Shown here piece by piece: positions 1 to 10,944 of a stretch of DNA of 38,226 bases. The notes below the pieces were generated by a model. It had not been told where the DNA came from. It worked only from the letters and a program-made list of their open reading frames with translations, and searched no databases. Origin of the DNA: Spongospora subterranea (lineage: Eukaryota > Endomyxa > Phytomyxea > Plasmodiophorida > Plasmodiophoridae). The translations under genes and the position numbers were made by a program. The stretch's first letter is position 1; each line of letters begins with the position of its first letter. The DNA lies in assembly GCA_900404475.1 (NCBI GenBank), contig OUQQ01000090.1:1-38226 (forward strand). Reading direction: 5' to 3'.

Positions 1-4
1 TGTG

Positions 5-150
5 CCGCTTTCAGTGTTACCCTTGTGTTATAACCATCATGTATCGTCACCCCTATTATAATGTGGTGTCAATGGGGTCTACTCCAGCTACCCTGTATGA
101 TGTATCTGCCGCTTTCAGTGTTACCTACCTTTGTGTCATAATCGTCATAT
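5..150. repeat. imperfect direct repeat at window edge
   Basis: The 17-base string ccgctttcagtgttacc occurs at about 5-21 and again at about 110-126. It is followed both times by a similar 'ttgtgt(t/c)ataa(c/t)c(a/g)tcat' stretch, so two diverged copies lie about 105 bases apart. A weaker third echo ('accccagtgttatgattcatcattg') follows near 200-225. It may be the end of a minisatellite or dispersed repeat that continues outside the window. No gene overlaps it. Confidence 0.45.
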
Positions 151-350
151 TCCAGCTACTCTAGCAGTCACGAATCCCTTCCTCTTCTTGCCTGCGTTAC
201 CCCAGTGTTATGATTCATCATTGTCCACTTTATAACCTGTTTTCATTGCAGGACATCAATGTTAATTTAACTCACTTAATCCATAACTCAATCGTTTTCA
301 ATCAATAACTCACACCCGACCCAATTCTAGTGAATTCGTTGACAATCTAT

Positions 351-887
351 ATGTCGTCTTCCACGCGTACTCCACTTCGAAGCATTCAAACGCCAGTTGC
401 GCAGAACCATTCTCGCTCATTCACATCGTCAGGAAAGGAAAATCAGATTCAAGTGGTTCCAAATCAAGTTGTGGTTGAGAAGGAATCCAGCATTTTTGCA
501 AAATTTGACAAACCAAGACGGGGAGTCACTGATGCAGAGCAGCAATGGCATCGTCAAAATGGAGACCTTGCGAGGTATAGCAACACATTACTTTTTTCTT
601 GCGTTAACGGAATCCCTAGGAATATAACACGTCTTACAAAACATATTCAACTGGTACAAAACGACAACAACCTTCTTCGCCATCGAATTACTGGGTCAGA
701 GAACGTCGCACGTGCACGGCAAATGCAAATGGCTGAGGTAGTTACCAATATATCGAAAAGAGTTATTTTTATTGGAAATTGTCAGGATGAAGCGGCTCTG
801 ACGGAGGCCGAGAACATTCGGCAGACCTTGATGTCAGCTTTGGAACGATTGCGCTCTATTGAGTTGACATTAAACAAAGAAGATTAA
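351..887 (+). CDS. small coiled-coil protein, unassigned
   Basis: The frame opens at 330 with GTG; the first ATG is at 351, giving about 178 residues. A GT-AG intron of 45 nt (575-619, gtatag...ccctag) is in frame and would reduce the product to about 163 residues. The intron segment codes for a hydrophobic stretch unlike the rest, so splicing is likely. The N-terminal 50 residues are Ser/Thr/Gln-rich and look disordered. From about residue 55 there is a charged region (FAKFDKPRRGVTDAEQQW), then helices with heptad-like spacing to the C terminus. No family recognised. It converges on the HMG-box gene with only about 70 bases between stop codons; AATAAA-like signals occur on both strands there (about 917-943). 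Confidence 0.6.
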   Translation: MSSSTRTPLRSIQTPVAQNHSRSFTSSGKENQIQVVPNQVVVEKESSIFAKFDKPRRGVTDAEQQWHRQNGDLARYSNTLLFSCVNGIPRNITRLTKHIQLVQNDNNLLRHRITGSENVARARQMQMAEVVTNISKRVIFIGNCQDEAALTEAENIRQTLMSALERLRSIELTLNKED

Positions 888-957
888 ATTATTACCCCTA
901 GAGGGTTTGCTGATTTTTATTGATAAGACGTTCCAGAAATAAATGCTGCCCATGATT

Positions 958-2494
958 CTATAATGAAGGTGCTGTATGTCCTGCAAATTCTTCTTTTTCG
1001 CGTTCATATCGCTCTTTGTCTGCTGATGCGGATAATATATAGGGTTCCCGCTCTGCATCGCTTAGTCCTTTCCAGCGAAAACCGATATCGGTAGCCAGTT
1101 CTTTGAATGTCTTTCCTGCATTTACAACAAGAAACAAGTCAGTGATTGTCGTCGTCAAACGCATTCTTTATGGGCCATTATTACCGGGGCACGTGGCGCT
1201 TAACGCCCGCCGCTGCTCAGCGACAAAAAATAAATACGCAGATATAGGGTGTTTAGGAGCGTTTGGAGCCCTTTTCCTTCTACTGAACGAACAGTCAACT
1301 ACTAAGCAATCGATGTAGTGACCAATGGACCTTTTCAATGTTTCCGCTTGCACTTTGACAGAGGCATCGGGCACCGCTCCCTCAATTTCTTCTGGTTTGC
1401 TGTACGTTTGCAAATCTTTCTCATATCGGGTTTTGTCCCTGTCTGCCATTATCTCATACCGAGTTCGATCTGCTGAGCTCATATCTTTCCATTGAATGCC
1501 GATATATTTGGCCATATCGCCAAACCCCATTTCCTTGGCAAAAACCAAATCAGATTTCTATAATCAAAAGCGAGTAATAAAACTACTAACTGGGCAATCT
1601 TTACACAACCGAGCCCGGCTTTCTGCAACAAAAAACAGATACGCAGATATGGGATGTTTGGGAGCTTTGGGATCCCGTTTTCGTCGCTTTATCGCCTGCT
1701 GTGACGCGTCGTCCACCATCTGAGCGTCCATCTCACGTTGATGCCTGAGCTTATCCTCCTGAGCCATATCGTGATACTGTTCCGTACAAATCAGCATTCG
1801 CCGGTTGCTATTTTTGATCCCGATTCTGGCTGACCTTTTGCCGATCACTAGGACTAATCTTCGCCCAGTCGCTCCCGATCAGACGCGCCACGTCAGCGAA
1901 CGCAAGATCCGGACGAGTCCGTAACATTCGGGTACGGCATTCATTCATATAGAATACATACGATGAAGACGGAGGTGCTGGATGCTTGATCGTTGTTCGC
2001 TGTCGTTTAACCAGACGTCTTCGAGCCTCGTCATCGTCGTCGCCGTTGGTGTTATGGACCATCTCCGATAATGTTGGAGCATTGGGGATGCCTTCGGTGA
2101 CTCGGTTGTAGTCGAGCGGCGACGTCCCTAGTGCCTGTTTCACGAGTTAGATTGAATATGCAACATGAACTTTCGATATGGAGCGGACCAAAGGAAATGG
2201 ACGTGATTGACCGCCAAATTGATGAGGGAAAGATGGCGGCATTTCAGATATTGTTGATCCTTCCAATGACAGTGAACTCCCCATCATCAGCATGCTCTTT
2301 GGAAATGCGGGATTGATATGCAGAATATCAGGTCTTCTGCAATGGCTGATCGGTTGAATGTTAGAATCGGTCATGAGGGACTCCTCCCAGGACGAGTCGT
2401 GATTGTCGAGGCACTTTTCCCCCGCATAACCCGGAATGGAAATATCCGGTAGAGAAAACAGCGCTGACGATGGCTCATTACACTGCAGATTCAT
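958..2494 (-). CDS. protein with three tandem HMG boxes
   Basis: Five exons on the minus strand: 2494-2189, 2134-1835, 1776-1591, 1533-1185 and 1115-958. Removing introns of 54, 58, 57 and 69 nt gives one open frame of about 432 residues. The first ~130 residues are Ser/Pro-rich without a domain. Box 1 starts KHPAPPSSSYVFYMNECR and contains SDWAKISPSDRQKYHDMAQ across a splice. Boxes 2 and 3 both begin APKHPISAYLFFVAE and carry the box core (IGIQWKDMSS, IGFRWKGLSD). HMG boxes bind and bend DNA; this is probably an HMGB/NHP6-type chromatin protein or a transcription factor, which I cannot tell apart. The joins restore HMG-box spacing exactly, which supports the model. The N-terminal exon is the least certain. 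Confidence 0.82.
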
Positions 2495-2787
2495 CCAATT
2501 TCAACTGGAGCCGGTGGAAATCAACGATGTTTCCTTCGTCCAGTAGTATCGTATTAATGTGATTGGCTGATAAGCCTAATAGACGTCTCGATGGTTAAAA
2601 TTTTGTCAAGTCACCCGATCTCGGTGGTCACAGGGTCGTCCTGGGTGCGACCGTCACATGGTGCTGACCGGACCTCAGTCCGAAATGAGACCCATGCTCG
2701 GCAATCTGTACCGATGGCCATCCCGTCCCTGACCCTCCTTTAGTCAGACAGCTCATAGTATACTGTTTACTTTATTTGAGAACGTTT
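2495..2787. other. intergenic, HMG gene start to MSH5 end
   Basis: About 290 bases between two minus-strand genes. It should hold the HMG gene promoter and the MSH5 3' end. A small perfect hairpin (cggac, loop ctca, gtccg) lies near 2668-2682 within a GC-richer stretch that contains several near-palindromes. I see no coding frame or RNA gene. Confidence 0.4.
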
Positions 2788-5700
2788 TCAAATGCTCTTG
2801 ATCTTTTCAAGGAATGATATCATATCAGCATTGCTGTCCAGATTTAGTCCAACAAAAGATTGGTACAATTCCGAAAATATGGCTGGGTCTTCACTCACTC
2901 GGTGAATTGGCTGAATATTGTATGATAAATAACTGCTAAGTGGCATTTGGGCGCTGTCTACCTTGTTTTCCACATATGACCTTGAGATTTCCCTGGCGCG
3001 TTCAATCACGGATTCTGGAATACCAGCTACTGCTGCGCATTCCAAACCGTAACTATTTGTTGATATTCCGTCCACCATTTTGAATAAAAACGTCACCTAG
3101 CCACAATAAATCATCGTGTTACGAATTAGTTATAGCAACTTGCTTGGTCGGTTTGTCTGGCATTATTATGGTTTACAGGAGTACGAAGCACAATATCCAT
3201 TTTCTGAAAGCTGATAGTTGATGCAGTTTGTTTTGGCAACAAACCTAGCGTGAAAAGCTCATGAAAGTGTGTAGTAACTTGCATTGGCTGAGTACAAGTT
3301 CTTTTAAACTAGGGTGACCCCTTACTCAAAATTCGGGGGCAATTTGATAGTGGCATCATGGAAAAATAATGAACTAGCGAAGTTACTAAAGCAATACCAT
3401 CTTCTTTGCATGTACCTTTTCCGAACTCATCCACTAATAAACTGATTGCAATGTAAGATATAGTTATAGTACTGTGTTTCGATCTGAAAACCCCGTACAG
3501 GCTAAAAGGAGTTGAATGATTAAGCATACCTGAGCGCATCAGTCAGTATTTTGATAATTTACATGTTAGGTTCATATACAGCTAACTTGATAACAGTCCA
3601 TCGCAAATGTGGATAACGATGATGTCGATGTTTCAGCAAAATCCATCCGGCAGAATATTCTGTCAACAGGGCCTAACCTGACTGATTCGGCGGGAACAAA
3701 CTGTTTCGGATTATAAGTATTCCAAATAATGTCACAACATTCACCTACTGATCCACAATGAGCGAGATCTAAAAAACAAGGTCATGAAGTTGCTTCTGTT
3801 TCTGAGAATATACTCACAGGCAATAATACCAACTTGTTTCAAAAGTACGCTTTTTCCGCTACTGTTGGGACCTGTTAAAAGTAATATCGAGCATTCTACG
3901 TGAATATCTTAGCCCCAGAGAAGATTATGCCGGTTGTATGAAACCTTCATCTGTTGCTCCGACCACAGTGTCATTGGGGATAAACTGATCAACCGTTTGA
4001 TGTTGAAGCAAATGGAACCCATTGCGGATTCTAATGGTGCGTTCCTCGATAAAGAAAGGACGACACAAATTATAGGTGACAGCGGATTGAGCGAGCGAAA
4101 GTATACTGATTTGACAGTCAAGTAATGGTTGCAGTATTGATGTAGGTCCAAACCAATCAAGTTCTGCAACAATGGACGAAACAGCAGACAGCATGTGCTT
4201 ACGCCTCAGCACACAGTCAGCTAACTCACGAATAAAACTTGCTTCCATATCGAATATGATCCCTATTGGAGCTGGTTTACTCTGTTTTATGCCTCAAAAC
4301 CTGTGATTCTTACCTCGTATATCACCAATTTCTTCGTCTAATTTCCTGGTCTTGTCATTCTTATAAAACAATTTATCTTCAGCAATAAACTGAAAATCTA
4401 GTGATTCTAATGTTTTTTGAGATTCTAGATTCCTGTTTGAATCAACTGGAATTGCAATTAGATGCCCTAATTGCGGTAAATGCAAGACTTCTAAATTCTC
4501 GAAATGCACTGAAGAGTTGGAAACTATTTCTTCAGCTACATTCGTTAAAAATGAACCCAGCTCCTCGTAATTACGCTTGATTTCATCCAGCTGAAAATGA
4601 AGTTAGTCTGTTGACTTTCGCTCCACAGATACATTTACCTCAGTACTGATGCCGTTTCGGATCTCCAACCTTTTAGAAATTTTGCTCTCTGAGAAATCGA
4701 TTACCGATGTGATGAGATTGTTCAGCCTGGCCGTAACTTGTAAGCAAAATCGAATTATTGGAAGCGAAGCAGTTTCCTACTCGATAATTTCATCATCCCA
4801 AGCCTCGACAATCTGATTAGGTACCAGTGAATATGTAGAGTAAAAAAAATGCACGCACTACCAAATTGAAGTGACCGAAGCGATTATCTGCGTTTCTAGC
4901 CAGTTCATGAAGGGATATGAACTGCTGAATTGTCTATGGTGAAACAGCAGTGTCAGAAACAAAAAAAAACGACTAACATCGCCCAACTTCTATAATTAAA
5001 AACCAATCGCTGCACTTTGCTCGAGCGTTCTCTAATTTCACCATGAGTCGGGTAATATCTTTGACACCCCGCAAAATGAACACCGCCTCTGCAAGCCAAT
5101 GTTCGTTTTTTTGGTCAAGCAACCTCTCAATCGCGTCGTGGCGTTTCGATACTTCATCAATGTCCATTATCGGAGTCAGCAGCCATGATCTGATGAATGG
5201 AATGGCTCAGTGAAACGTCTGCCTTATCGCATTTGAGCATTCTGACTTCAATAGCCTCTTTCCTTGAACGGTTTTAGTCTCGTCAAGAAGGCCGAAGACA
5301 CTTAGTCCTTCTTTTCTGGAACTTGACCCCACAGGATGCATCTCATTCTAACAACTTTTGAGTTGGAAACTGTTCATGATCAAAGGTCATAAATGTTTAC
5401 ATTGAAAATGCTTAAAGCCCTTAAAGTGCCAGAATCCACAATCATCACATCTCCCATATCCATAGTGCGAATCGCAGCGATGGTCACTGGATGCGTATAA
5501 TCGCTGAGTTGGTTTGTGATCCTGTTTTTTTGAAGATAGCTAAGGAGCCCACCGACAGCGCAAATCTATGTAGCCTGGAATCATAAAACTATCAGAAGAC
5601 TGTTCAAACTGACCGTATCTCGGTTCTCCAAATTGATAACACTCATGAGCCGCAAACGCTGAGCGAGCTCATCCGGCTCACCCGTTTTTGATGGTTCATC

Positions 5701-6463
5701 TCCTAACGGTTTGGATTCAAGTTCGGAAACAGTGATGAGTTTTAATCGCTACAATATAAATCGGATGGGTGATTCAAATAAGTTAGAGAATACTACGTTT
5801 AATGCACTGTCATAGTTGAACTCGCTTCTCTTTACGCTAACAACATTATAAAGCAATTCTCGTTGTCCTTCTGAACGACCAAGTAAGAAATGGTTGTATG
5901 ACCTGGCAGTTCTTACCGGGTCCTTGTTGCAGCAGCTCAAAAACAGGGTCACCGACGCGAGCATGCGTGATTATCATTATTGGGGATAAGCGAAATTTCA
6001 CTAGTACAATGGTTAAATTAGATGTCGATGCAAAGTTACCAGACAAAGATTTTTTACATGATTCTAACAATCTGCCAACATCCAGAAAATCGCCAACATG
6101 GAGCATATCTGTGTCGACATTAAAGTAGGCGATACCGACCTTCCTTTTTGACGATTATCATTAGAAGTCAGACAACTTTTCATAATATCCTTCGTACTGG
6201 TTTTCTGGAGATCCGGACAGAAATACAGAGAGGTATATACTCGACATATCGCTGACACTATCAGCATCGTGTTCTACCTAAATCGTGTTACTTGGACAAA
6301 AGTTATATACGCCTATTTTTACCGATGCTTGGCATCGAGCGGGGCCGCAGTCAATGTTATGGGTTCCAGCATGCGTTGGCCCGCTGCTCAAAGATGATAA
6401 GGTTGCGAGGCCGCCACGAATAGTGGAACGCTGCTCGGATCTGGGACTAAATGTTGAATCCAT
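2788..6463 (-). CDS. MSH5: MutS homologue MSH5, meiotic recombination
   Basis: About 21 exons on the minus strand join into roughly 890 residues. Landmarks in order: a disordered N terminus (MDSTFSPRSEQ at 6463); the MSH5 start motif IYLSVFLSG...VGIAYFNVD; the connector; a core with KEGLSVFGLLDETKT and LKSWLLTPIMDIDEVSKRHD; lever helices; then the ATPase with Walker A TGPNSSGKSVLLKQVG, GSFVPAE, Walker B LLLVDEFGKGT, the signature histidine region TTHFHELF, and the MutS C-terminal helix AVAGIPESVIERAREIS at 2788-3096. The mismatch-reading N-terminal domain of MSH2/3/6 is absent, as in MSH4/MSH5. FGKGT plus GSFVPAE argue for MSH5 over MSH4. With MSH4 it forms a clamp that stabilises crossover intermediates in meiosis. 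All catalytic motifs look intact. One exon is only 20 nt (3749-3768). Confidence 0.93.
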
Positions 6464-6824
6464 TTGTTTCGGACAATGTGTTAATGCGAGTTTGAACGCA
6501 AATAGATGCGTTGTCAACAAAATACCATGTTCTCTGGTGTTGCTATTGTAACATATGCACAATGCATGATACAGTTTCAATTTTGTTGTTTACGCTTAGG
6601 GACTTTTTGCCTGTTTGCACATCTAGAAGCGCGTCCAGATGGAGCAAAAAGTAGAGCAACTATGAAGCAAACAATACAGAACGTTTCAGTCTTATTCTGT
6701 TCTCTCGTCGAATCATTTATACAAGTTTATTCTCATTTTCGCTCAGTGGATGCGGACCTGGAGTCTACGGAGTACAAGCTTGATCAACAATAAGCCACAT
6801 CGGCTGACGGCGGCCCTTACACCG
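6464..6824. promoter_or_regulatory. divergent intergenic region MSH5 / SRPRB
   Basis: About 360 bases separate the inferred MSH5 start (6463, minus) from the SRPRB start (6825, plus), so both promoters must lie here or share elements. Open frames in the interval lack family support. I could not identify a specific TATA or factor site. The boundary on the MSH5 side depends on the inferred first exon (6463 to about 6324). Confidence 0.4.
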
Positions 6825-7753
6825 ATGGTTGACATTACAATGCTGTTCACGCTTGTTCTAGCTGCGATTGTATTGATAGTAGTTTTCATATGTAATCATT
6901 TGAGGTGGTTGATTGCAATGGTAGTAATGGCAAATTTCAGATGTTTCGTCGAGTCGGGCTTCCTCGAACCGCGACCTTATTGTACTTACTGGGCCCATGA
7001 ATGCAGGAAAAACCACAATGTCATACTGGGTATTTCACAGTACGAGTCTGTATACGTCGCCATTTAGGTTTGTGTTTTGATAGCTGATGCAAAAATGTTT
7101 CCGAGAAACGGTACCCTCAATGCAGGCTCATGAATTTTTTGTCGACACACCCAATGGACGATATCACATGATTGACTATCCTGGCCATGTTTCTCAAATA
7201 CTGACATTACCAGCAATTCTGGACAGAGCCAAAATTGTCATTTTCCTTGTCGATTCATCTGATCAGCAATCGTTCGCGAATGCTGCCAAGTATTATTGCT
7301 TTTGTCTTTATGCGCCCAAATTTCTGTTGATTCTATCAATTAGATCCTTATACTCGGTCTTGACCCACCCTGTAGTTTATCGAAACCACGTCCCTGTTTT
7401 GGTAGCAGCCAATAAAAGTGATGTCGATTCAGCTGTATCCGTTGACAAACTTGCACATTGCTTGGAAAAAGAGATGTATGTGTTGGGATTCTTAATTTCA
7501 ACTGGAAGCACTGACTCGATTTTGTAGATGTTCCATTCAAGAATCTCAAGAGTCCATGAAAGATATCGACTCGAAAATCTCACGTCAAATCGTTCTACCA
7601 GGTGGCCAAACATTCAAGTTCGTTTTGTTTGGCTTATCCAGGGGAATACGACTGACTCATTACAGATTTTCCGAGCTTCGTGGTCAAGTTCTGTTTGGTT
7701 CAGTTTGTGTTCGTCTGGGTCAAATCGATTTTATTTATGAATATCTGTCCTAA
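6825..7753 (+). CDS. SRPRB: signal recognition particle receptor subunit beta
   Basis: ATG at 6825 starts a hydrophobic membrane anchor (MLFTLVLAAIVLIVVFI), followed by a Ras/Arf-like GTPase domain. Visible motifs: P-loop LLGPMNAGKTT, switch region TVPSM, G3 IDYPGH, LVDSSDQQSF, and G4 NKSD. It ends SELRGQVLFGSV...GQIDFIYEYLS, matching the family C terminus. About five introns are needed; three are clear (for example gtatta...attag after FANAAK, and the one giving LEKEICSIQESQES). The intron after the anchor and the one after GKTT have more than one possible join, so residues there are provisional. The protein anchors SRP receptor alpha on the ER membrane and uses GTP to control docking of ribosome-SRP complexes. 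Confidence 0.87.
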
Positions 7754-8388
7754 ACATTGAGGATTACACATTAATTTTGATTTGAACCCCTGAGTCTCAC
7801 AACCTGACCAGCATTTTTCATAATGCCATACTAAACGTCTTAGAGTTGCGTCCTGGTGTGCTCGGTTCATCAAAGCTGCAGACCGGAGAACAGAAATCAT
7901 GCATTTGCAGCATGTATGTTTTGAACACACTCCGGCACTGCGCCGATAGCGCGCAGACGGAGAAGGTAGAGGATATCCCACTCCGGAGCTAGCGCGATTG
8001 TTTTGCAGTATGGCTAATATGCTCATGTTCAATAACATCAAGGCTGAGCGGTCAAAAAAACGGGCAGGAGTCGGGCAGGTGCCTGAAAAGGGTCCCCACA
8101 TCAAAGGAAATTGCGCGCAAATGGCACCATAAAACTCCCTCCACGTGCGCAGCCCTCTAGCCATGTGTTGCCAAGGGCATGCGCGCCCTCTTGAATTTGC
8201 CGTGCCGTTTGGCTTTAGGCAATAAGTCTGCCAGAGTATGTAAGTGTAAGTGTAACAGCAGAACCGCTATATGGTGTTTGTGCATGCCTTCCAACTCCCG
8301 TTTATGCTATCTAGAGTCCAGAGTTACACTGAGTTCAACATTCGACCACGATACTCTCAGTCGCCATTAACCATATTGTGAAACGGTG
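7754..8388. other. intergenic, no gene supported
   Basis: About 635 bases. A minus-strand open frame of 154 codons (7700-8164) covers most of it, but it overlaps the SRPRB 3' exon, is rich in Cys/Arg/Ser without domain character, and I do not support it as a gene. The right end should contain the promoter of the SAM-domain gene; a short GTAAGT/GTAAGTGTAA microrepeat lies near 8240-8254. Confidence 0.4.
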
Positions 8389-9147
8389 ATGGATATGGCG
8401 TCGATTTTAGGTTTCGAGGGATTCATCCCCGTTTCCATGGGCGATTTCCCTTCTATGGCGATGGTTGGGCCAGGTGCTAGGAAAGAAGCTATGAAAGTGT
8501 ATATGCGAGAGTACCGTCGTCGGCAAAAATACGCTTTGAACTCTCTTCCGGACTGTGAGAAAGAGCGAATACTAGATGTCCAAAGGCAAAGAGTAAGAGA
8601 CCGAGTCCGAAGGCATCGCCAAAGGAAGAAACTACGAGCTTCAGGTTTAGAAGAGGATGAGGTTGAACGTCGTTTAAGAGACATGGCCCCTACATTGCAA
8701 CAGCGACGAATTAAATCCGAACCACTCTGCCAAGGTCAAGCATCATTGCACCAGCATTTAAGTTCAATGAGCATGACTTTGGACGGAATAATGGGGAATT
8801 TTTGTCCTCAATCACAAAGTCCTTCTACATCTCCAGATTTATCCCAAATGTCGTTTGTTTCTAATCTACCTAACAACATCGACTTTGGTATGGTTATGGG
8901 TATGCCTGTCGATGTTGAAATGCATGAGGGAGACCTAGATCCTCGCTCATGGAATTCTTCTCAAGTAGGTGTTTTCCTGTTAAACCTAAATCTTGGTCAG
9001 CTGGAGCCAATCTTTCAAAAGCATAATATCGACGGTCAGATGTTGCTGGAATTGACACAAGATAATATCGAAGCATTTGTTCCTGATGATGCACGTGTAC
9101 CCCTCCTATCTGCCATTGACTCCCTAAAGCAAGTTGTTGGTGGCTAG
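8389..9147 (+). CDS. SAM-domain protein with basic region
   Basis: Single-exon frame of about 252 residues. The open frame begins with GTG at 8386; the first ATG is 8389 and a second is at 8395. Residues ~30-90 are strongly basic and helical (KVYMREYRRRQKY, then VRDRVRRHRQRKK), resembling the basic region of a bZIP or another nucleic-acid-binding helix, but no regular leucine zipper follows. The middle is Ser/Met/Gln-rich and probably disordered. The last ~65 residues form a SAM domain: WNSSQVGVFLLNLNLGQ, then HNIDGQMLLELTQDNIEAF, ending LLSAIDSLKQ. SAM domains mediate oligomerisation or RNA binding. A transcriptional or RNA-regulatory role is an inference from the architecture; no named family recognised. 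Confidence 0.75.
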   Translation: MDMASILGFEGFIPVSMGDFPSMAMVGPGARKEAMKVYMREYRRRQKYALNSLPDCEKERILDVQRQRVRDRVRRHRQRKKLRASGLEEDEVERRLRDMAPTLQQRRIKSEPLCQGQASLHQHLSSMSMTLDGIMGNFCPQSQSPSTSPDLSQMSFVSNLPNNIDFGMVMGMPVDVEMHEGDLDPRSWNSSQVGVFLLNLNLGQLEPIFQKHNIDGQMLLELTQDNIEAFVPDDARVPLLSAIDSLKQVVGG

Positions 9148-9253
9148 GCATTGTAATGAAGTATCTTTCTCTGTACTATATATTATAACCGTGTCAACTA
9201 ACGAGTCCTGGATTATTCGACCCCTAACATATCTGAATACACCGGTTGATTCT

Positions 9254-10755
9254 TTACTCTAATCTGCATTCAAAATTGTCAGCAATATATGAGTTGTACC
9301 AGGCCGATGGAAATTCCACCATTTTGATTCTTTCTTTGCTAAATCTAAAGAAAAACTGGTCTATCATCGTCAAGTAGAACGTGGTTTCGTCAGGCAAATG
9401 CAAGTGACCATCGCCAAGTAGAACGTGATTTCTCAGGCAAAAGCAAGTAACGTCGGGTGGCCCAGAAACAAGAGCCGATGTTGATGTGTTTTTGAAATGG
9501 CGAATGCTATTGATGATTGATTTGGGAACAGATAGCAACATACTTCAATCAATCGTTACATTATATGTTACCGGCCATTGACTACAACTTTACAGATATG
9601 TATGCCATTCGTTTCTTGAGAAACAAACAGTAGGTGTGGCACAGCCACGTAAATCTATAAGTTGCAGTTGATTAAATTTAGACGCCATATATGTGAAAGC
9701 GATCTTGTAACCCAATTGCGAACAATTTGCAGGTCGGATGGAACGAAATGGATACGGTCGATTGACCACAGAAGGGAATGGTGAGCAGGGGGCCGTCGCC
9801 CATATGTGATAATGAAAAAATTGAGAATGAACCTTGTGTCAAAGAGAACCCGAGTAAATCTCCAAGTGCGGATGCAGAGGTGAGAACCACAAAAGGTAAT
9901 TCAATTGCCGAGCATGATTCGAGAGAAACAAGGAGCATTTTCTGCGAGCGATGGTGCATCACCAGCAATCCAGGTACTGCATTTGAAGATGGCTGAAGGA
10001 ATATAGCACCGGTACAGGGGTGACGGAAGTCAATATCAGAAATACACGTCCCGTTACGAACGAGGAAAACAGAGCCGGTATCCAACACCATCACAGCAAC
10101 GTCCTGATTAGGTATGATATCACAAGACACTGGTTTGCCATTATCAAGGTTCAGTGAACAATTCCAAAGACGAACACGCTTGTAAGAATCCCAAGCCCAA
10201 ATACACGGATTGGAGTTCAGACCAGAAATGCCTGCACCAACGACGAAGCTCCGATTACCAGCAATATGTTCCACCCATGTTTGGTCCTCTATGCAGGCGT
10301 CTCCAATCCATAAATTACCTGGGTGAGCAGCTAAAGCTAGAACACTATCTGCGGTCCATGCAATTGATCGGATATGAGAACAAAGATCAGCGGACCTAAT
10401 TCACATAATTGTATTAGCAACAGCTACTCGGAATCTGAAATGAGTGCATCAAGGATAACCTTACTAGTGTCCAAATTGGGGCGCAATCTTGTTGTCGCTC
10501 GTATATTTGCAATATGTTCGGTGAAACGACAACAGCTAATAGGCTGCCAGATAGGGCAATCTAAAATATATAGTTAAAGGACTGGATATACAAAAACTGC
10601 AGTACCTTTGTGACAGGGGCGTCAACTGGAATAGAAGCTTGCAATTTGATCAAAGGCAGATCACTAGCTATTAATGGACCAGAGTTATCCCTGCAGGTCA
10701 TCTCCACAAGAGTCGCATCCAAATCAGCAAATCGAAGGGCACGACATGACTGCAC
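9254..10755 (-). CDS. WD40-like beta-propeller protein, unassigned
   Basis: The best-supported part is minus 10755-9678, with introns near 10605-10561 and 10491-10396. It reads as repeated propeller blades: IALSGSLLAVVVSPNILQIY, HIRSIAWTADSVLALAAHP, NPCIWAWDSYKRVRLWN, SISFHPTCKLFAIGLQDR. The long frame stops at 9678 right after HIYGV. Coding-looking sequence continues below it (9640-9575 and 9541-9254), including a strong gtaaag donor near 9590, so the true 3' end may lie near 9254. No single in-frame join satisfied me; one option needs a 29-nt intron, another a one-base shift. The 5' end is also open: a stop lies just upstream of 10755 and the first in-frame ATG is at about 10701. Family not identified; blade phrasing recalls large axonemal WD proteins, but this is weak. 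Confidence 0.6.
9365..9451. repeat. 43/44-bp tandem duplication
   Basis: Two adjacent copies, 9365-9408 (44 bases) and 9409-9451 (43 bases), both starting catcg(t/c)caagtagaacgtg. They differ at about six positions including a one-base deletion, so the two copies are read in different frames on either strand. They lie in the possible 3' part of the propeller gene and may have disturbed its frame. Confidence 0.8.
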
Positions 10756-10944
10756 TGGTCGGCGGCATTACAGTACTGTAGTCGACAGGCGGTCAGCGCG
10801 CATGCCGCATTGAGTCCAATGACGACTATCTATATTTGTTATTTAACAGTACTTCTATCATACTTTAATAATAAAATCACCACAAGGGTGTTGTAGATAC
10901 AGCAAACAATGTCGGCACCGTGTCAAAAGTTATCGAAATTGACT

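Noticed and set aside
2788..6463. MSH4 as an alternative to MSH5
   Set aside because: GSFVPAE, FGKGT with no second Thr-Ser rich MSH4 signature, and the IYLSVFLSG...GIAYF start fit MSH5 better.
7700..8164. 154-codon minus-strand open frame
   Set aside because: It overlaps the SRPRB last exon, has no domain character and no splice-supported extension. Treated as chance.
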